Below, piece by piece: positions 53,916 to 62,792 of a DNA stretch of 64,000 nt. The stretch covers positions 1-64,000 of the forward strand of contig NZ_FTMS01000001.1 of NCBI RefSeq assembly GCF_900156105.1. The letters are read 5' to 3'. Positions within the stretch are counted from its first letter, which is position 1. Every line of letters begins with the position of its first letter. Both the position numbers and the translations under genes were made by a program. The notes beneath the pieces were generated by a model, which made no database searches, was not told the DNA's origin, and was given only the letters and a program-made list of their open reading frames with translations. Origin of the DNA: Alkalispirochaeta americana. Lineage in GTDB: Bacteria > Spirochaetota > Spirochaetia > DSM-27196 > Alkalispirochaetaceae.

Positions 53916-55388
53916 CTAGAGAGGATACCCCGTTGCATCGGAAGGATCCGGCACGGGGTGCAACAGAGCCTCTTCGGGATCGGTCAGGACGTTGATCCAC
54001 CGACCCGAGCGAACCCGGTTGATCCCCATGATCAGCTTGCCGATCTCTTCCAGGCCAATGCAGAGATACACCAGGTGTGCAGGCAGACCCAGGAAGAGCC
54101 CCGATATGAAGGCTGCCGGAACCCCCACGAGCCAGAGAAATCCCACGTCTACCCCCAGGGCAAAGGAAGTGTCTCCACCGCCCCGGAGAATTCCCACGAT
54201 CAGGTGGAGGTTCAGCACCTTGGCAACCATCACCAGAGCGAAGGCGCGCATCAGGTTTGTCACCATGGTCCGGACCTCGGGCGTGACGGAAAAGAATCTC
54301 GGCACCAGGGGCGCCACCCCGAAGAACACCACCACTCCCACCAGAGCCGATACCAGGGGCAGTATCTTGAGCAGGGCCAGACCGATTTGCTGCGCCGGGT
54401 TCTCGTCGATGCTGGAGTAGCCCAGCCTGCCCTGGTGGGCACCCTCGCCGATCCGGTTTCCAATGAGAATCGCCGTGGCATTGGCGGAGCCGATAAAGAA
54501 AACCAGCATCAGGCGCCCCACGGTATCGGAGATGGTATAGGCCGCCAGATGCCCCGTACCCATCCGGGCAAAAACCACCGTATAAAGGGTGAACCCGATG
54601 GACCAGAAAATCTCGTTGAAAATAACCGGCGCGGCCCTGCCGAAAAACCGGCGCGCAAAGATCCTGTCAAAACGGAAGAGCTCCCGTGGCGAGGCCGCCA
54701 CAGGGCCTTTTCGGCGGTAGACCACCACGAGGATCACCGCGAGCTCCAGAACGCGCGAGACCGCCGTGGCGATGGCGGCGCCCCGTACTCCCAGAGCGGG
54801 GAAAAAGCCCACCCCGAAAATGAGCAGGTAATTTCCCAGGATATTCAGACAGATCGAGACGGCCGTGGCCAGAAGTGGCAGTCGCGAGTCGCCCACGCTG
54901 CGCAGGGCGTGGGCGTAGCCCATGGTGATCGCCGTAAAGAGGTAACTCATGGCCACGATCCGGAGATACCGGGCTCCTTCGTGGATCACTGCCTGATCGG
55001 GGGTGAAGAGCGAGAGCAGCTGTCGGGGGATCACGACGCCTGCGACAGTGAAGAAAAGCGCTCCCCCGCAACCCAGGGACAGGGAGAGCCCCATGGCCCG
55101 GCGGACGCCCGAGATATCCCGGCTGCCCCAGAACTGGGAAGAGAAGACGGCGCTGCCGCTCCCCACACCAAAGAGAAAGAGCGCCAGAAGGAAAAATATC
55201 TGGTTTCCCAGGGCGATAGCGCCGATCTGGACCTCGCCAAGCTGGCCGATCATGAGGGTGTCGGCCAGATTGAGACTGGTCATGAGCAGATGCTGCAGCG
55301 AGATGGGAATAGCCAGCTTGAGCAGGGCCGGAACAAAAGATAGATCGACCCCCAAGGGGCCTGGGCGGGCAGAGAGAAGTGTCTTCAT
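53916..55388 (-). CDS. MATE-family multidrug/Na+ efflux transporter
   Basis: From ATG 55388 the protein has 490 residues with ~12 TM helices in two pseudo-repeats. Signatures are the first-half LADTLMIGQLGEVQIGAIALGNQIF and the second-half region with NATAILIGNRIGEGA. It belongs to the NorM/DinF-like family and exports cationic compounds using an ion gradient. The open frame extends 47 codons further upstream but lacks a family N-terminus. It is convergent with DUF4954, separated by 3 bp. Confidence 0.93.
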   Translation of the reverse strand: MKTLLSARPGPLGVDLSFVPALLKLAIPISLQHLLMTSLNLADTLMIGQLGEVQIGAIALGNQIFFLLALFLFGVGSGSAVFSSQFWGSRDISGVRRAMGLSLSLGCGGALFFTVAGVVIPRQLLSLFTPDQAVIHEGARYLRIVAMSYLFTAITMGYAHALRSVGDSRLPLLATAVSICLNILGNYLLIFGVGFFPALGVRGAAIATAVSRVLELAVILVVVYRRKGPVAASPRELFRFDRIFARRFFGRAAPVIFNEIFWSIGFTLYTVVFARMGTGHLAAYTISDTVGRLMLVFFIGSANATAILIGNRIGEGAHQGRLGYSSIDENPAQQIGLALLKILPLVSALVGVVVFFGVAPLVPRFFSVTPEVRTMVTNLMRAFALVMVAKVLNLHLIVGILRGGGDTSFALGVDVGFLWLVGVPAAFISGLFLGLPAHLVYLCIGLEEIGKLIMGINRVRSGRWINVLTDPEEALLHPVPDPSDATGYPL

Positions 55389-55536
55389 AGGCGTGTACTC
55401 CCGAAGACTACTCCTCTTTTTGTGCTTGGGCAAGATGGTTGCCGGAACACCTCGGGGTGCTGAGGGCCGATGAAGTCCGGGCCGGGGAAAACCGGGAGGA
55501 AGAGCGCCGAAGGAAATAAAAAATTTCACAAAACGG

Positions 55537-55565
55537 TTGCAGAAAATCAGCTCAGGACCGATAAT
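55537..55565 (+). promoter_or_regulatory. Promoter of the frameshifted beta-barrel gene
   Basis: TTGCAG (55537-55542), a 17-nt spacer and GATAAT (55560-55565). The leader contains TCGGCC-ATG-GGCCGA (55578-55592), a 6-bp inverted repeat, then AAGGAG 12 nt before the ATG. Confidence 0.65.
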
Positions 55566-55618
55566 GAAGAATCCTTCTCGGCCATGGGCCGACAGTTCTT
55601 AAGGAGAATCGACAGATC

Positions 55619-56690
55619 ATGAAACAATGTATGCAAAACAGGCGGTTTTTCGCCTCTCTCCTGGCCGTGGCGCTTCTTCTGGGGGTTGCCGGAGTTCATC
55701 TTTCGGCTGATCACGCCCGAACCCTGCCGGCCCGGGTGTTGCGAACCCACGTTATCCCGATCTATTCCTTCGCCCGGGAGGATTTCAAGGACGACTTCCG
55801 TTTTGATATCGAGAGCGCCTCGGCCGATGTGGATATTTTCTCCATCGGTTTTGCCCTGGAATACGGTATCACCGACTGGATCACCGCGGCGGCCCAGTGG
55901 ACCCCCACGGCGGTGCTCTGGTCAAAGATCGATGCGGATATAAAGCTTCCAGCAGTTCCACCAGCGGGAGAACCCGCTGGCGATCCCCAGGTCGGCACCT
56001 GGTTCGATCTCTTTCTGGGGGCCAAGGTGCAGGTTGTGGGAGAGCGGGCCCCGGTGCGGAGCGACCGCATCAGGTTTGCCCTGGCCCCGGGGGTCAAGAT
56101 CCCCACCTCGGGCGAGATCGACTGGGACGATGAGTGGGACAATGCGAAGGATGGTGACGACTATATCCTCACCGCCCCCGACAGGAACATCTTCGGCTTC
56201 GGGGGCCGCTTCTTTCTGGACTACATCGTCTCGCCCTCGCTCTTCATCAACTTCTACGGCGAGGCGATCTACTACCCCGGCACGGGGAACGCCCCCAGTC
56301 TGCCCGTGCACGCGATTGCTTCCACAGCTAACCTGGACACGGACGACTTCAGCTACGGCTACGATATCACCCTGGAGGTGGAGCCCCACTACATCCATAC
56401 CGCCTCGCCGGGCCTCCAGATCACGGGGAGCCTCCCCGTGACCTTACGAGTTTGCTCCCGAGGTCCGCCACGACGGCACCCGCCTGAGCAAGGTCGAGGG
56501 CAAACCCTTCTCCGCCCTCGACCCAGGCCGTTCCTCGCGGCTCTCGGTGGAACCCACGGTGGAGTTCTTCTTCCGGGGCCTCACGGTGCCCACGGCCCTG
56601 GAGGTGAGCTACCGCCGGTCCATCGCCGGGGAGAACGCCAACGTCCTCAACGCCGTGGTGATCAAGATCAAGAACTACCTCCGTATCTGA
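55619..56690 (+). pseudogene. Outer-membrane beta-barrel-like protein gene with a single-base frameshift
   Basis: A signal peptide (FFASLLAVALLLGVAGVHLSA) is followed by alternating beta strands typical of a small outer-membrane barrel up to codon 275 (VTAAQWTPTAV..., DYIVSPSLFINFYGEAIYYPG). At 56441-56446 (ACCTTA) the frame breaks: the annotated frame becomes a Pro/Arg-rich nonsense tail. Removing one T at 56444/56445 restores VTYEFAPEVRHDGTRLSKVEG... through LEVSYRRSIAGENANVLNAVVI to a TGA at 56688-56690, giving ~356 residues ending in KIKNYLRI, as expected for a barrel. Either a real mutation or a sequencing error. Otherwise the gene is intact with promoter and terminator. Confidence 0.85.
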
Positions 56691-56718
56691 TCCTGCCCCC
56701 TCCCTCCGGTCGCCTTCA

Positions 56719-56745
56719 GGGGCGGCCGGGGTGCCCCCTTTTTCT
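56719..56745 (+). terminator. Probable terminator of the beta-barrel gene
   Basis: GGGGC (56719-56723) and GCCCC (56733-56737) form a short GC stem followed by CTTTTTCTC. It lies 29 bp after the restored stop codon. Confidence 0.6.
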
Positions 56746-56813
56746 CTCATGTGTTAAACTTTCTTGTGTTAAAATAGTTCCATTCTCAGAGTTGCGAACG
56801 GAGTAATATAACC

Positions 56814-57719
56814 ATGACAGGCGATAACAAACCAGAAAGCACGAAACCAGCCGGCACCGCAGGGGCCGTGGCGAGCCTCGGCGCTGCCGCAGAACGCCCG
56901 GATCGGCTCTACGAAGGCTACATCTTCGATCTGGACGGCACAATCTACCTGGGATCGGAGCTCCTGCCGGGGGCGCTCCGGCTGATCCAGGCCCTGCGGA
57001 GCTGGGGAAAGCGGGTGATCTTCCTCTCCAACAACCCCACCCGGGATGTAGACATGTACGTGCAGAAACTTCAGGGAATGGGTCTCGAGGCGGACTCCTC
57101 GGAAATCATCACCACGGTCTTTACCACCACCCAGTGGATTCTGCAAAACGCCCCGGGTGCGGTGGTCTATCCCATCGCCGAGGAGCCCCTGGTACGGGCC
57201 TTCCGCGCGGCGGGGATCACCATCTCCGATGATCCCTCAAAAATCGACATCGTCGTGGCCAGCTACGATCGGGACCTGACCTGGAAAAAACTCCAGATCG
57301 CCTTCGAAGCGATCTGGTATCACCGGCGGGCCAAACTGATCACCACCAACCCCGACCGGTTCTGCCCCTTCCCCCGGGGCCACGGCGAGGTAGACTCCGG
57401 GCCCGTGGTGGCAGCCCTGGAAAACGCCACGGGTCGCCCCCTGGACGTGAACTGCGGCAAGCCCAGTCCGGTGATGCTCCAGACCATCATGACGGCCCTG
57501 GACCTGCCCGTGAAAGAGTGTCTCACCACGGGGGACCGGCTCTACACGGAGATCAAGATGGGAATCGATTCCGGCATGGACACGGCCCTGGTTTTTACCG
57601 GCGAGACCACCCCGGCCATGCTGGAGGAAGAACCCCGGGAGCGGTGGCCCACGTGGCACCTGGAGAGGATCGATCAGCTCCTGCCCCAGCGGTGCTGGGA
57701 GGAGCTGGGCTGGGACTGA
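56814..57719 (+). CDS. HAD-IIA family hydrolase (NagD/phosphoglycolate phosphatase-like)
   Basis: The 301-residue HAD enzyme has the DxDGT nucleophile motif IFDLDGTIYLGSELLPGA (~res 40), motif II VIFLSNNPTRD (~res 68), and the C2-cap residues VVASYDRDLTWKKLQIAF. The last motifs are VNCGKPSPVMLQTIMTAL and TTGDRLYTEIKMGIDSGMDTALVFTGETT. It dephosphorylates small phosphometabolites; the substrate is unknown. A -10 like TAAAAT (56770-56775) lies 38 bp upstream without a clear -35. Its stop directly abuts the convergent GGDEF gene. Confidence 0.92.
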   Translation: MTGDNKPESTKPAGTAGAVASLGAAAERPDRLYEGYIFDLDGTIYLGSELLPGALRLIQALRSWGKRVIFLSNNPTRDVDMYVQKLQGMGLEADSSEIITTVFTTTQWILQNAPGAVVYPIAEEPLVRAFRAAGITISDDPSKIDIVVASYDRDLTWKKLQIAFEAIWYHRRAKLITTNPDRFCPFPRGHGEVDSGPVVAALENATGRPLDVNCGKPSPVMLQTIMTALDLPVKECLTTGDRLYTEIKMGIDSGMDTALVFTGETTPAMLEEEPRERWPTWHLERIDQLLPQRCWEELGWD

Positions 57720-59183
57720 TCACGCCAGATTGACCCGGTCCCGCCCCGCCTCCTTGGCCTGATACATGGCGCGGTCGGCCCGGGTAATAAAAGCGTTCAG
57801 ATCCTCCCTGCGCCGGGGGATACCTCCGGCGACACCGATGCTCACCGAGACGGTCTCCTTCAGCCCCGGCACATGGAGGCGGGCTATCTCCTGCCGAATT
57901 CGCTCGCAGGCGATCCGTGCCGTGGCGGGGCGCGTTCCGGGAAAGAGCAGGACAAACTCCTCGCCTCCATAACGTGCCAGAACGTCGGAGGAGCGGAGTT
58001 GCTCCGTGCAGCAAGCGGCGATCGCCTGGAGCACCCGATCCCCCAGATCGTGGCCGTAGCGATCGTTGACGGCCTTGAAGCGATCCACATCGACCATGGC
58101 AACCGTCAGTGGCTGGCCGCTGCGGGTGGCCGTCTCAAAGAGAAGCCGCCCCTCAATAAGAAGACGGTGACGGTTTGCCAGCCCCGTCAGGGCGTCGGTC
58201 ATGGCCATGGAATAGGTCTTCTCGTGGAGCCGGGCGTTTTCCAGAGCAATCGCAATATGATCGGCGAGGATTGCCGCCAGTTCCACGTGGTGGTCCGTGT
58301 AGACCCCCCGCTCGCGGTGATCGGCCGAGACCAGCCCGATGGCACTGCCGTGGCGTATCAGGGGAATCCCCATCCAGGACTGGATCGTCTCCTCTCCCGA
58401 GGGCTGGATAAAGGCAGGGAAGTCTGTGGTCACATCGAGGGAGATGAACGGTCTCTGCTCCTGGATAGCTCGGGTACTGAGACTTCCCGCTTCGGGGAAG
58501 GGGAACCGCAATCCAACCACCTTCTCGGGGTTCCTGAACCCCGTGCAGCCGATCACCTCCAGTTATGTGTCCTGAAGGATCTGGATCGAGGCCGTCTGGC
58601 AGGGGATGATCTTTCGGGTCTGTTCCAGGATTCGCTGCACCGTATCGTGAATACTCAGGGAGGCTCCGATCACGGCAGCGGCCTCGCGGAGCACCAGAAG
58701 CTCCCGGTTTTTCTGCTGCAGGGCTTCCTCCAGTTCCTTGTGGGCGGTGATATCCGTTTCGGTCCCCACATACAAAAGGGGCGAGCCCTCTTCGGTGGTG
58801 CCCCGGGACTCACCCTTGCTGACAACCCATCGGTAGGTGTCGTCGGGGTTGCGAATGCGGAAGGTTTCTTCAAAGGATCGGCTCTCGCCGGTGTATATCT
58901 TTCGGGCCGCCCGGGCGATCCGGTCCCGGTCCCGGGGATGGAGGCTCTCCAGAAAATTCTGCCAGGCCTCCTGGGGTTCTATTTTTTCTCCCCTGGGCAG
59001 GGGGCGTCCAGGGAAAAAAAGGCCCTCCCCGTAGTGTGTTGCGTGCACCCCCAGGCGGGAGAGGAGTTCCACCAGCTCCGCATCGGCGAACAGGGCCGTC
59101 CAGCGGGGTGCCTGGTCCCGTGGTTGATCACGAGCCTGGCCATGCGTCTGGTCATGCGTCTGGTCACGTGGTTGATAACTCAT
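57720..59183 (-). pseudogene. PAS-GAF-GGDEF sensor diguanylate cyclase gene interrupted by an in-frame TAA
   Basis: Two minus-strand frames are one gene split by TAA at 58563-58565: reading through gives ...ASIQILQDT-stop-LEVIGCTGFRNPEKVV, a normal GAF sequence. CAA (Gln) to TAA would explain it. Upstream part (58563-59183, ~206 aa): a PAS domain (RSFEETFRIRNPDDTYRWVVSKG) and the first GAF segment. Downstream part (57720-58556): the rest of GAF (ESIGLVSADHRERGVYTDHHVELAAILADHIAIALENARL) plus GGDEF with an intact active-site loop RYGGEEFVLLFPG. The GTG at 58554-58556 could start a separate GAF-GGDEF protein. Product would make cyclic di-GMP. Either a true mutation, a sequencing error or rare read-through. 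Confidence 0.85.
59110..59181. repeat. Six 12-bp units at the N-terminus of the sensor gene
   Basis: Units begin at 59110, 59122, 59134, 59146, 59158 and 59170 (two kinds, GCCTGG/GTCTGGTC- and GGTTGAT-type). On the minus strand they encode a tetrapeptide repeat of the form R/H-D/G-Q-T/A/P right after the start codon. Confidence 0.75.
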
Positions 59184-59331
59184 ACCTGAAAAAAGTGTAA
59201 TCTGCCTTCCGGGGTATTTCCAGCGCTTTCCGATCTTGCGTTTCGAGCCACACCATCCCTTGCGGGACAGAACTCTTCCGGGTACCCTGAAGTGCTTTCG
59301 GGTACCTTGAGCAAAACGAAAGGGAGTTATC

Positions 59332-59913
59332 ATGAAACGATTATCGGGACTGATCGTCCTGTTTACTCTGACGGGGCTCGCCGCAGCCGTAGCCGATGCT
59401 GATGGGGTCATAACCCTTCGGAACATCGGGTCCGAGGGATGGCAGGTTACAGATGTCCAGGGCCGGGGCGTCTCGGCCAGCGGGGTTGGCCTGGTTCGGA
59501 TCGGGTTGGAAGTGGGAAACCGCTATCACTTCGACCTGTCCTCGGTGGACAGCGATCTCTTTGCCATGGAAATCCGCGATCGAAGTGGTCGGGTGCTCTT
59601 TTCACAGAAGGACGACGACCCTCCCCAGGGGTGGGAGGAGGCCGCTCCCGTTATTACCGACGAAGGAATCACCTTCACCCTCACGGAAGAGCTCGCCGGG
59701 CGCATCGGAACGTACCGTGCCGTAAGCTATCCCGCCATGGTGGGCTTTCTGCGGGGAGTTGATCCCGCAGCAGTGGAGCGTGCCCGGAGAGACCGCCAGG
59801 AGGCGGCCACCCCCGGTGCAGAGGAGACTCCCGCCCCAGGGGAGCCGTCCCCCGACGCAGACATCCCTGACACCGACGTCGCCCCCGACGCAGAAGCGCC
59901 CGAGGCCTCCTGA
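59332..59913 (+). CDS. Secreted protein with Pro/Asp/Ala-rich tail, unknown function
   Basis: The 193-residue product has a signal peptide (LSGLIVLFTLTGLAAAVADA). A compact beta-rich domain follows at ~res 25-130 (GVITLRNIGSEGWQVTDVQGRGVS, YHFDLSSVDSDLFAMEIRDRSGRVLFSQ). The last ~55 residues are Pro/Asp/Glu/Ala-rich and probably disordered. ATG 59332 has AAAGGGAG upstream. No family is recognised. A direct repeat (CGGGTACC, 59279-59286 and 59299-59306) lies in its leader. It is followed after 20 bp by another unknown gene. Confidence 0.65.
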   Translation: MKRLSGLIVLFTLTGLAAAVADADGVITLRNIGSEGWQVTDVQGRGVSASGVGLVRIGLEVGNRYHFDLSSVDSDLFAMEIRDRSGRVLFSQKDDDPPQGWEEAAPVITDEGITFTLTEELAGRIGTYRAVSYPAMVGFLRGVDPAAVERARRDRQEAATPGAEETPAPGEPSPDADIPDTDVAPDAEAPEAS

Positions 59914-59933
59914 GAATCCCCGGAGAGGACTCA

Positions 59934-60197
59934 ATGGAACTCTATGTGTTACGCGAGCCCGGCCTCGGCCCCCGGGGCTATCTCAGGATACGCTCCGGGG
60001 AAGCCACCTTCACAGCCCTGGAGAAGGCCTCGGTCTACCCCCGGGAGGGGCTGATCGCCCTGGGACAGACCCTGGAGGAACTCTTCCGGCGCCATCCCGG
60101 CCTGCAGGTGAAACGGATCACCGTTGTCGAGGAGGATCATCCCCTTTCCCGGGAAGATCTCCAAACCCTCGGGATCGGGAGCCTTCGGGAGGTTTGA
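59934..60197 (+). CDS. Small hypothetical protein
   Basis: The 87-residue product (ELYVLREPGLGPRGYLRIRSGEATFTALEKASVYPREGL...) looks like a compact alpha/beta protein with no signal peptide or TM helix. GGAGAGGA lies ~6 nt before ATG 59934. It overlaps the 3' end of the convergent AraC gene by 80 bp. No function is recognised. Confidence 0.5.
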   Translation: MELYVLREPGLGPRGYLRIRSGEATFTALEKASVYPREGLIALGQTLEELFRRHPGLQVKRITVVEEDHPLSREDLQTLGIGSLREV

Positions 60198-61101
60198 CCA
60201 TTCTGGTGTCGTAGCCCGTGGGATTCTGGCGGTAGTATTGTTGCCGGTAGGTCCGGGGGCTCATCTGGGCGTAGCGACGGAAGCTCCGCGAAAAGTGGAA
60301 GGGGTTTTGGTACCCCAGTTCCCAGGCTATCTCCTTGATCGAGAGGGTCGTGTCCAGAAGCAGCGACGTGGCCACGTCCATGCGCAATCTCCGGTAGTAT
60401 TGCAGCGGTGAGACCCCCAGGTGCTGCGTGAAGAGCCGGGTCAGGTGTTCCCGGGATATGTCCAGAGAATCGGCTACGGCCTCCATGGAAATTCTCTCCC
60501 TCAGATGCTGTTCGAAAAGACGAATTGCCCGGCTGATATGGACGTTGTAGTCCTCGGGACGGTCCCGGGAAATCCTGCGCTGTCGGGACCAGGGCGCTGG
60601 TTTGTCCCCAGGGCTGATCTCGGCGGCCAGCTCCCATAAAAACGCCTGAAGCAGGTGGGCTGCTGCCTGGCGCCGGGCTGGATGGGGGTGCGCAAAGCCG
60701 TTCTTGCAATCCTCAAAGAGGAGCCGTTGCCGGGCTCCCCCGTCCCGGGGAAAGGCTTGCCTGAAAAGATCATCATCCAGAATTCCCCTCAGCGGGTCTT
60801 CCGAGGCAGGAGTAAAGAGCAGGGCATAATAGGAAACCGGAGTACTCTCCGCTTCGGGCCGGATCGCGTGGCGCTCTCCCGGAGGGGAGAAGAAGAGCCG
60901 TCCCTGGGACAGGACAAAGCGGTCCCGATCCCGTTCAAACCGCCCTTCGCCGCCCAGGAAAAAATGAAGTTCGTACTCGTCGCTGTCGTGGCTATGGTGC
61001 CGGGAATGCCAGGCGAGCAACTCCGGCGAAGAGAGCCGGTACACAAAGACCACGTCTTTTATCTCCACCCTGGGAGCCTCCTGTGTCAAAATATGGTTCA
61101 T
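60118..61101 (-). CDS. AraC-family transcriptional regulator
   Basis: The 327-residue protein has an N-terminal cupin-like sensing domain (~res 15-110, HHSHDSDEYELHFFLGGEGRFERDRDRFVLSQGRLFFSPPGERHAI). The C-terminal double HTH spans ~res 205-300 (ISMEAVADSLDISREHLTRLFTQHLGVSPLQYYRRLRMDVA and SIKEIAWELGYQNPFHFSRSFRRYAQMSPRTYR). It lies divergent from the sugar-kinase gene with an 83-bp gap, so it probably controls that gene in response to a sugar (inferred). The ~30-residue tail past the HTH is not conserved in the family. Confidence 0.9.
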   Translation of the reverse strand: MNHILTQEAPRVEIKDVVFVYRLSSPELLAWHSRHHSHDSDEYELHFFLGGEGRFERDRDRFVLSQGRLFFSPPGERHAIRPEAESTPVSYYALLFTPASEDPLRGILDDDLFRQAFPRDGGARQRLLFEDCKNGFAHPHPARRQAAAHLLQAFLWELAAEISPGDKPAPWSRQRRISRDRPEDYNVHISRAIRLFEQHLRERISMEAVADSLDISREHLTRLFTQHLGVSPLQYYRRLRMDVATSLLLDTTLSIKEIAWELGYQNPFHFSRSFRRYAQMSPRTYRQQYYRQNPTGYDTRMVKPPEGSRSRGFGDLPGKGDDPPRQR

Positions 61102-61184
61102 AGTATCAAAAAAAGGAATGTTTGCATCGCTGGAGTCCGGGTACTATCAGAAGAAGACCCGATCATATCCGGAGGATAGCGACG

Positions 61185-62792
61185 ATGGAACGAGCATTGA
61201 CCCTGGGGATCGATATCAGTACCCAAAGTATTTCCGCTGTAGTTCTGGACCCTCGGGAATCTCCCGCCAGAGCCGTGGCGCACCTGAGCCTTTCCTACCG
61301 GGACGACTCCCGGCTAAACCGCTTCGGAATCCATCGGGAGTCGCTCCTGGTGCCGCCTCGCGTGCCCGGCGAGGCCGATCAGCCGCCGGAGATGTTTCTT
61401 GCAGGGCTGGATGCTCTCCTGGGAGACCTGGCAGCGGCGGGGGTTCGCCTGGGGCAGGTAGGAGCCGTCTCGGTGAGCGCCCAGCAGCACGGCCACGTGT
61501 ATCTCACGGAGGCCGGCCTGGAGGCGATCGCTGCCCTGGGCCGGGGAGGGGAATCCCCTCTGGTGAAGCGCTTCGACGGGGCCTTTTCCTACGGAACGGC
61601 CCCCATATGGCAGACCTCCAATTCCCAACCCCAGGCGGAGGAAATCAGGGACGCCCTGGGAGGCGTGCTCCCCGTGGTGGAACGTTCGGGATCAAACAGC
61701 CCGGCCCGCTTCACCGGGGCAGTAATCCGGCGTACCGCCCAAACCGTTCCTTCCATCTGGGAGAAAACGGCCCGAATCTCCCTGCTGAGCAGTTTCTTTT
61801 CGGCTATCCTTTCGGGAAACCCCGATTGTCCCATAGACTGGGGGAATGGTTCGGGAATGACCCTCATGGATTATCACACACGGCAGTGGTCTCCGGAGCT
61901 TCTCCAGGCAGTAAGCCAGGGCTTGCCGGGCGGGGCTGATGCCCTGAGGGCAAAGCTCCCCGGACTGGCTTCCCCCGTGGCAGAGTCGGGCAGAATCGCC
62001 CGGTATTTCCAGGAGCGGTTTGGATTTTCGCAGGATTGTATTGTAAACGCCGGAAGTGGCGATAACCCCCAGTCCAAGGTGATGATCCGGGGAGATTTGC
62101 TCTCTTTGGGAACCAGTTTCGTCTATATGGTCGATACAGGAACACCCCTGGTGGACCGCAGTGGCTACGCCAACAGTATGTACGACGGTCTGGGAAACCC
62201 CTTCGTCTTTGCCTGCCGAACCAACGGGGCCATGGTCTGGGACCGGCTCAGAGGTATCTACGGAGCTGACCTTGCCCGGGCAGAGGCAGCTCTGGAGAAG
62301 GTCCGGCCCGGGGCGGAAACGATAGTATGGCAACCCTACGCCGAAAGTTATCCCCAGGTTCCCCCGATCGATCTGGAAGAGGCCCGTTCGGGAGGGGGCG
62401 ATTTTTCCCGCCTCTACAGCGGGATTGTCGATTCATCGCTGGTTCTGACCAGGCATTACGCAGGAACTTTCGAGGTGAGTCGGGAACCGCTGGCGCTCAC
62501 GGGGGGGCCCTCGGCGAGCCTTGCCATCAGGCAACGGGTTGCTGCCATCTTCGAGCGTCCTGTGATCGTTCTGGAGAGTTCCGGGGCTGCCCTGGGGAGC
62601 GCCCTGGCAGCATGGCAGACCCTGTGCAACGCCCGGGGGCACAAAGCTGAACTGGATCGTCTGCGGCAGGACCTGGTTCCTTCGGGAGAGATGGTCTATC
62701 CCGATTCAACCATGGCCTCGGCCTACCGGGAGCTGGCCTCGCGACTGATCAGGCGCGCCCCTTTCGCGAGCTCTCCGTCAGCGTCTGGATAA
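61185..62792 (+). CDS. FGGY-family carbohydrate kinase, xylulokinase-like
   Basis: From ATG 61185 (GGAGG 9 nt upstream) the protein has 535 residues, somewhat longer than E. coli XylB (484). It has an N-terminal GIDISTQSISAVVLD phosphate loop, substrate-site segments QQHGHVYLTEAGLEAI and DWGNGSGMTLMDYHTRQWSPELL, and the C-terminal ATP-binding signature TGGPSASLAIRQRVAAIFERPV...ESSGAALGSALAA. It phosphorylates a pentulose or similar sugar; D-xylulose is likely but not certain. It is divergent from an AraC regulator and overlaps the next convergent gene by 44 bp. Confidence 0.88.
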   Translation: MERALTLGIDISTQSISAVVLDPRESPARAVAHLSLSYRDDSRLNRFGIHRESLLVPPRVPGEADQPPEMFLAGLDALLGDLAAAGVRLGQVGAVSVSAQQHGHVYLTEAGLEAIAALGRGGESPLVKRFDGAFSYGTAPIWQTSNSQPQAEEIRDALGGVLPVVERSGSNSPARFTGAVIRRTAQTVPSIWEKTARISLLSSFFSAILSGNPDCPIDWGNGSGMTLMDYHTRQWSPELLQAVSQGLPGGADALRAKLPGLASPVAESGRIARYFQERFGFSQDCIVNAGSGDNPQSKVMIRGDLLSLGTSFVYMVDTGTPLVDRSGYANSMYDGLGNPFVFACRTNGAMVWDRLRGIYGADLARAEAALEKVRPGAETIVWQPYAESYPQVPPIDLEEARSGGGDFSRLYSGIVDSSLVLTRHYAGTFEVSREPLALTGGPSASLAIRQRVAAIFERPVIVLESSGAALGSALAAWQTLCNARGHKAELDRLRQDLVPSGEMVYPDSTMASAYRELASRLIRRAPFASSPSASG

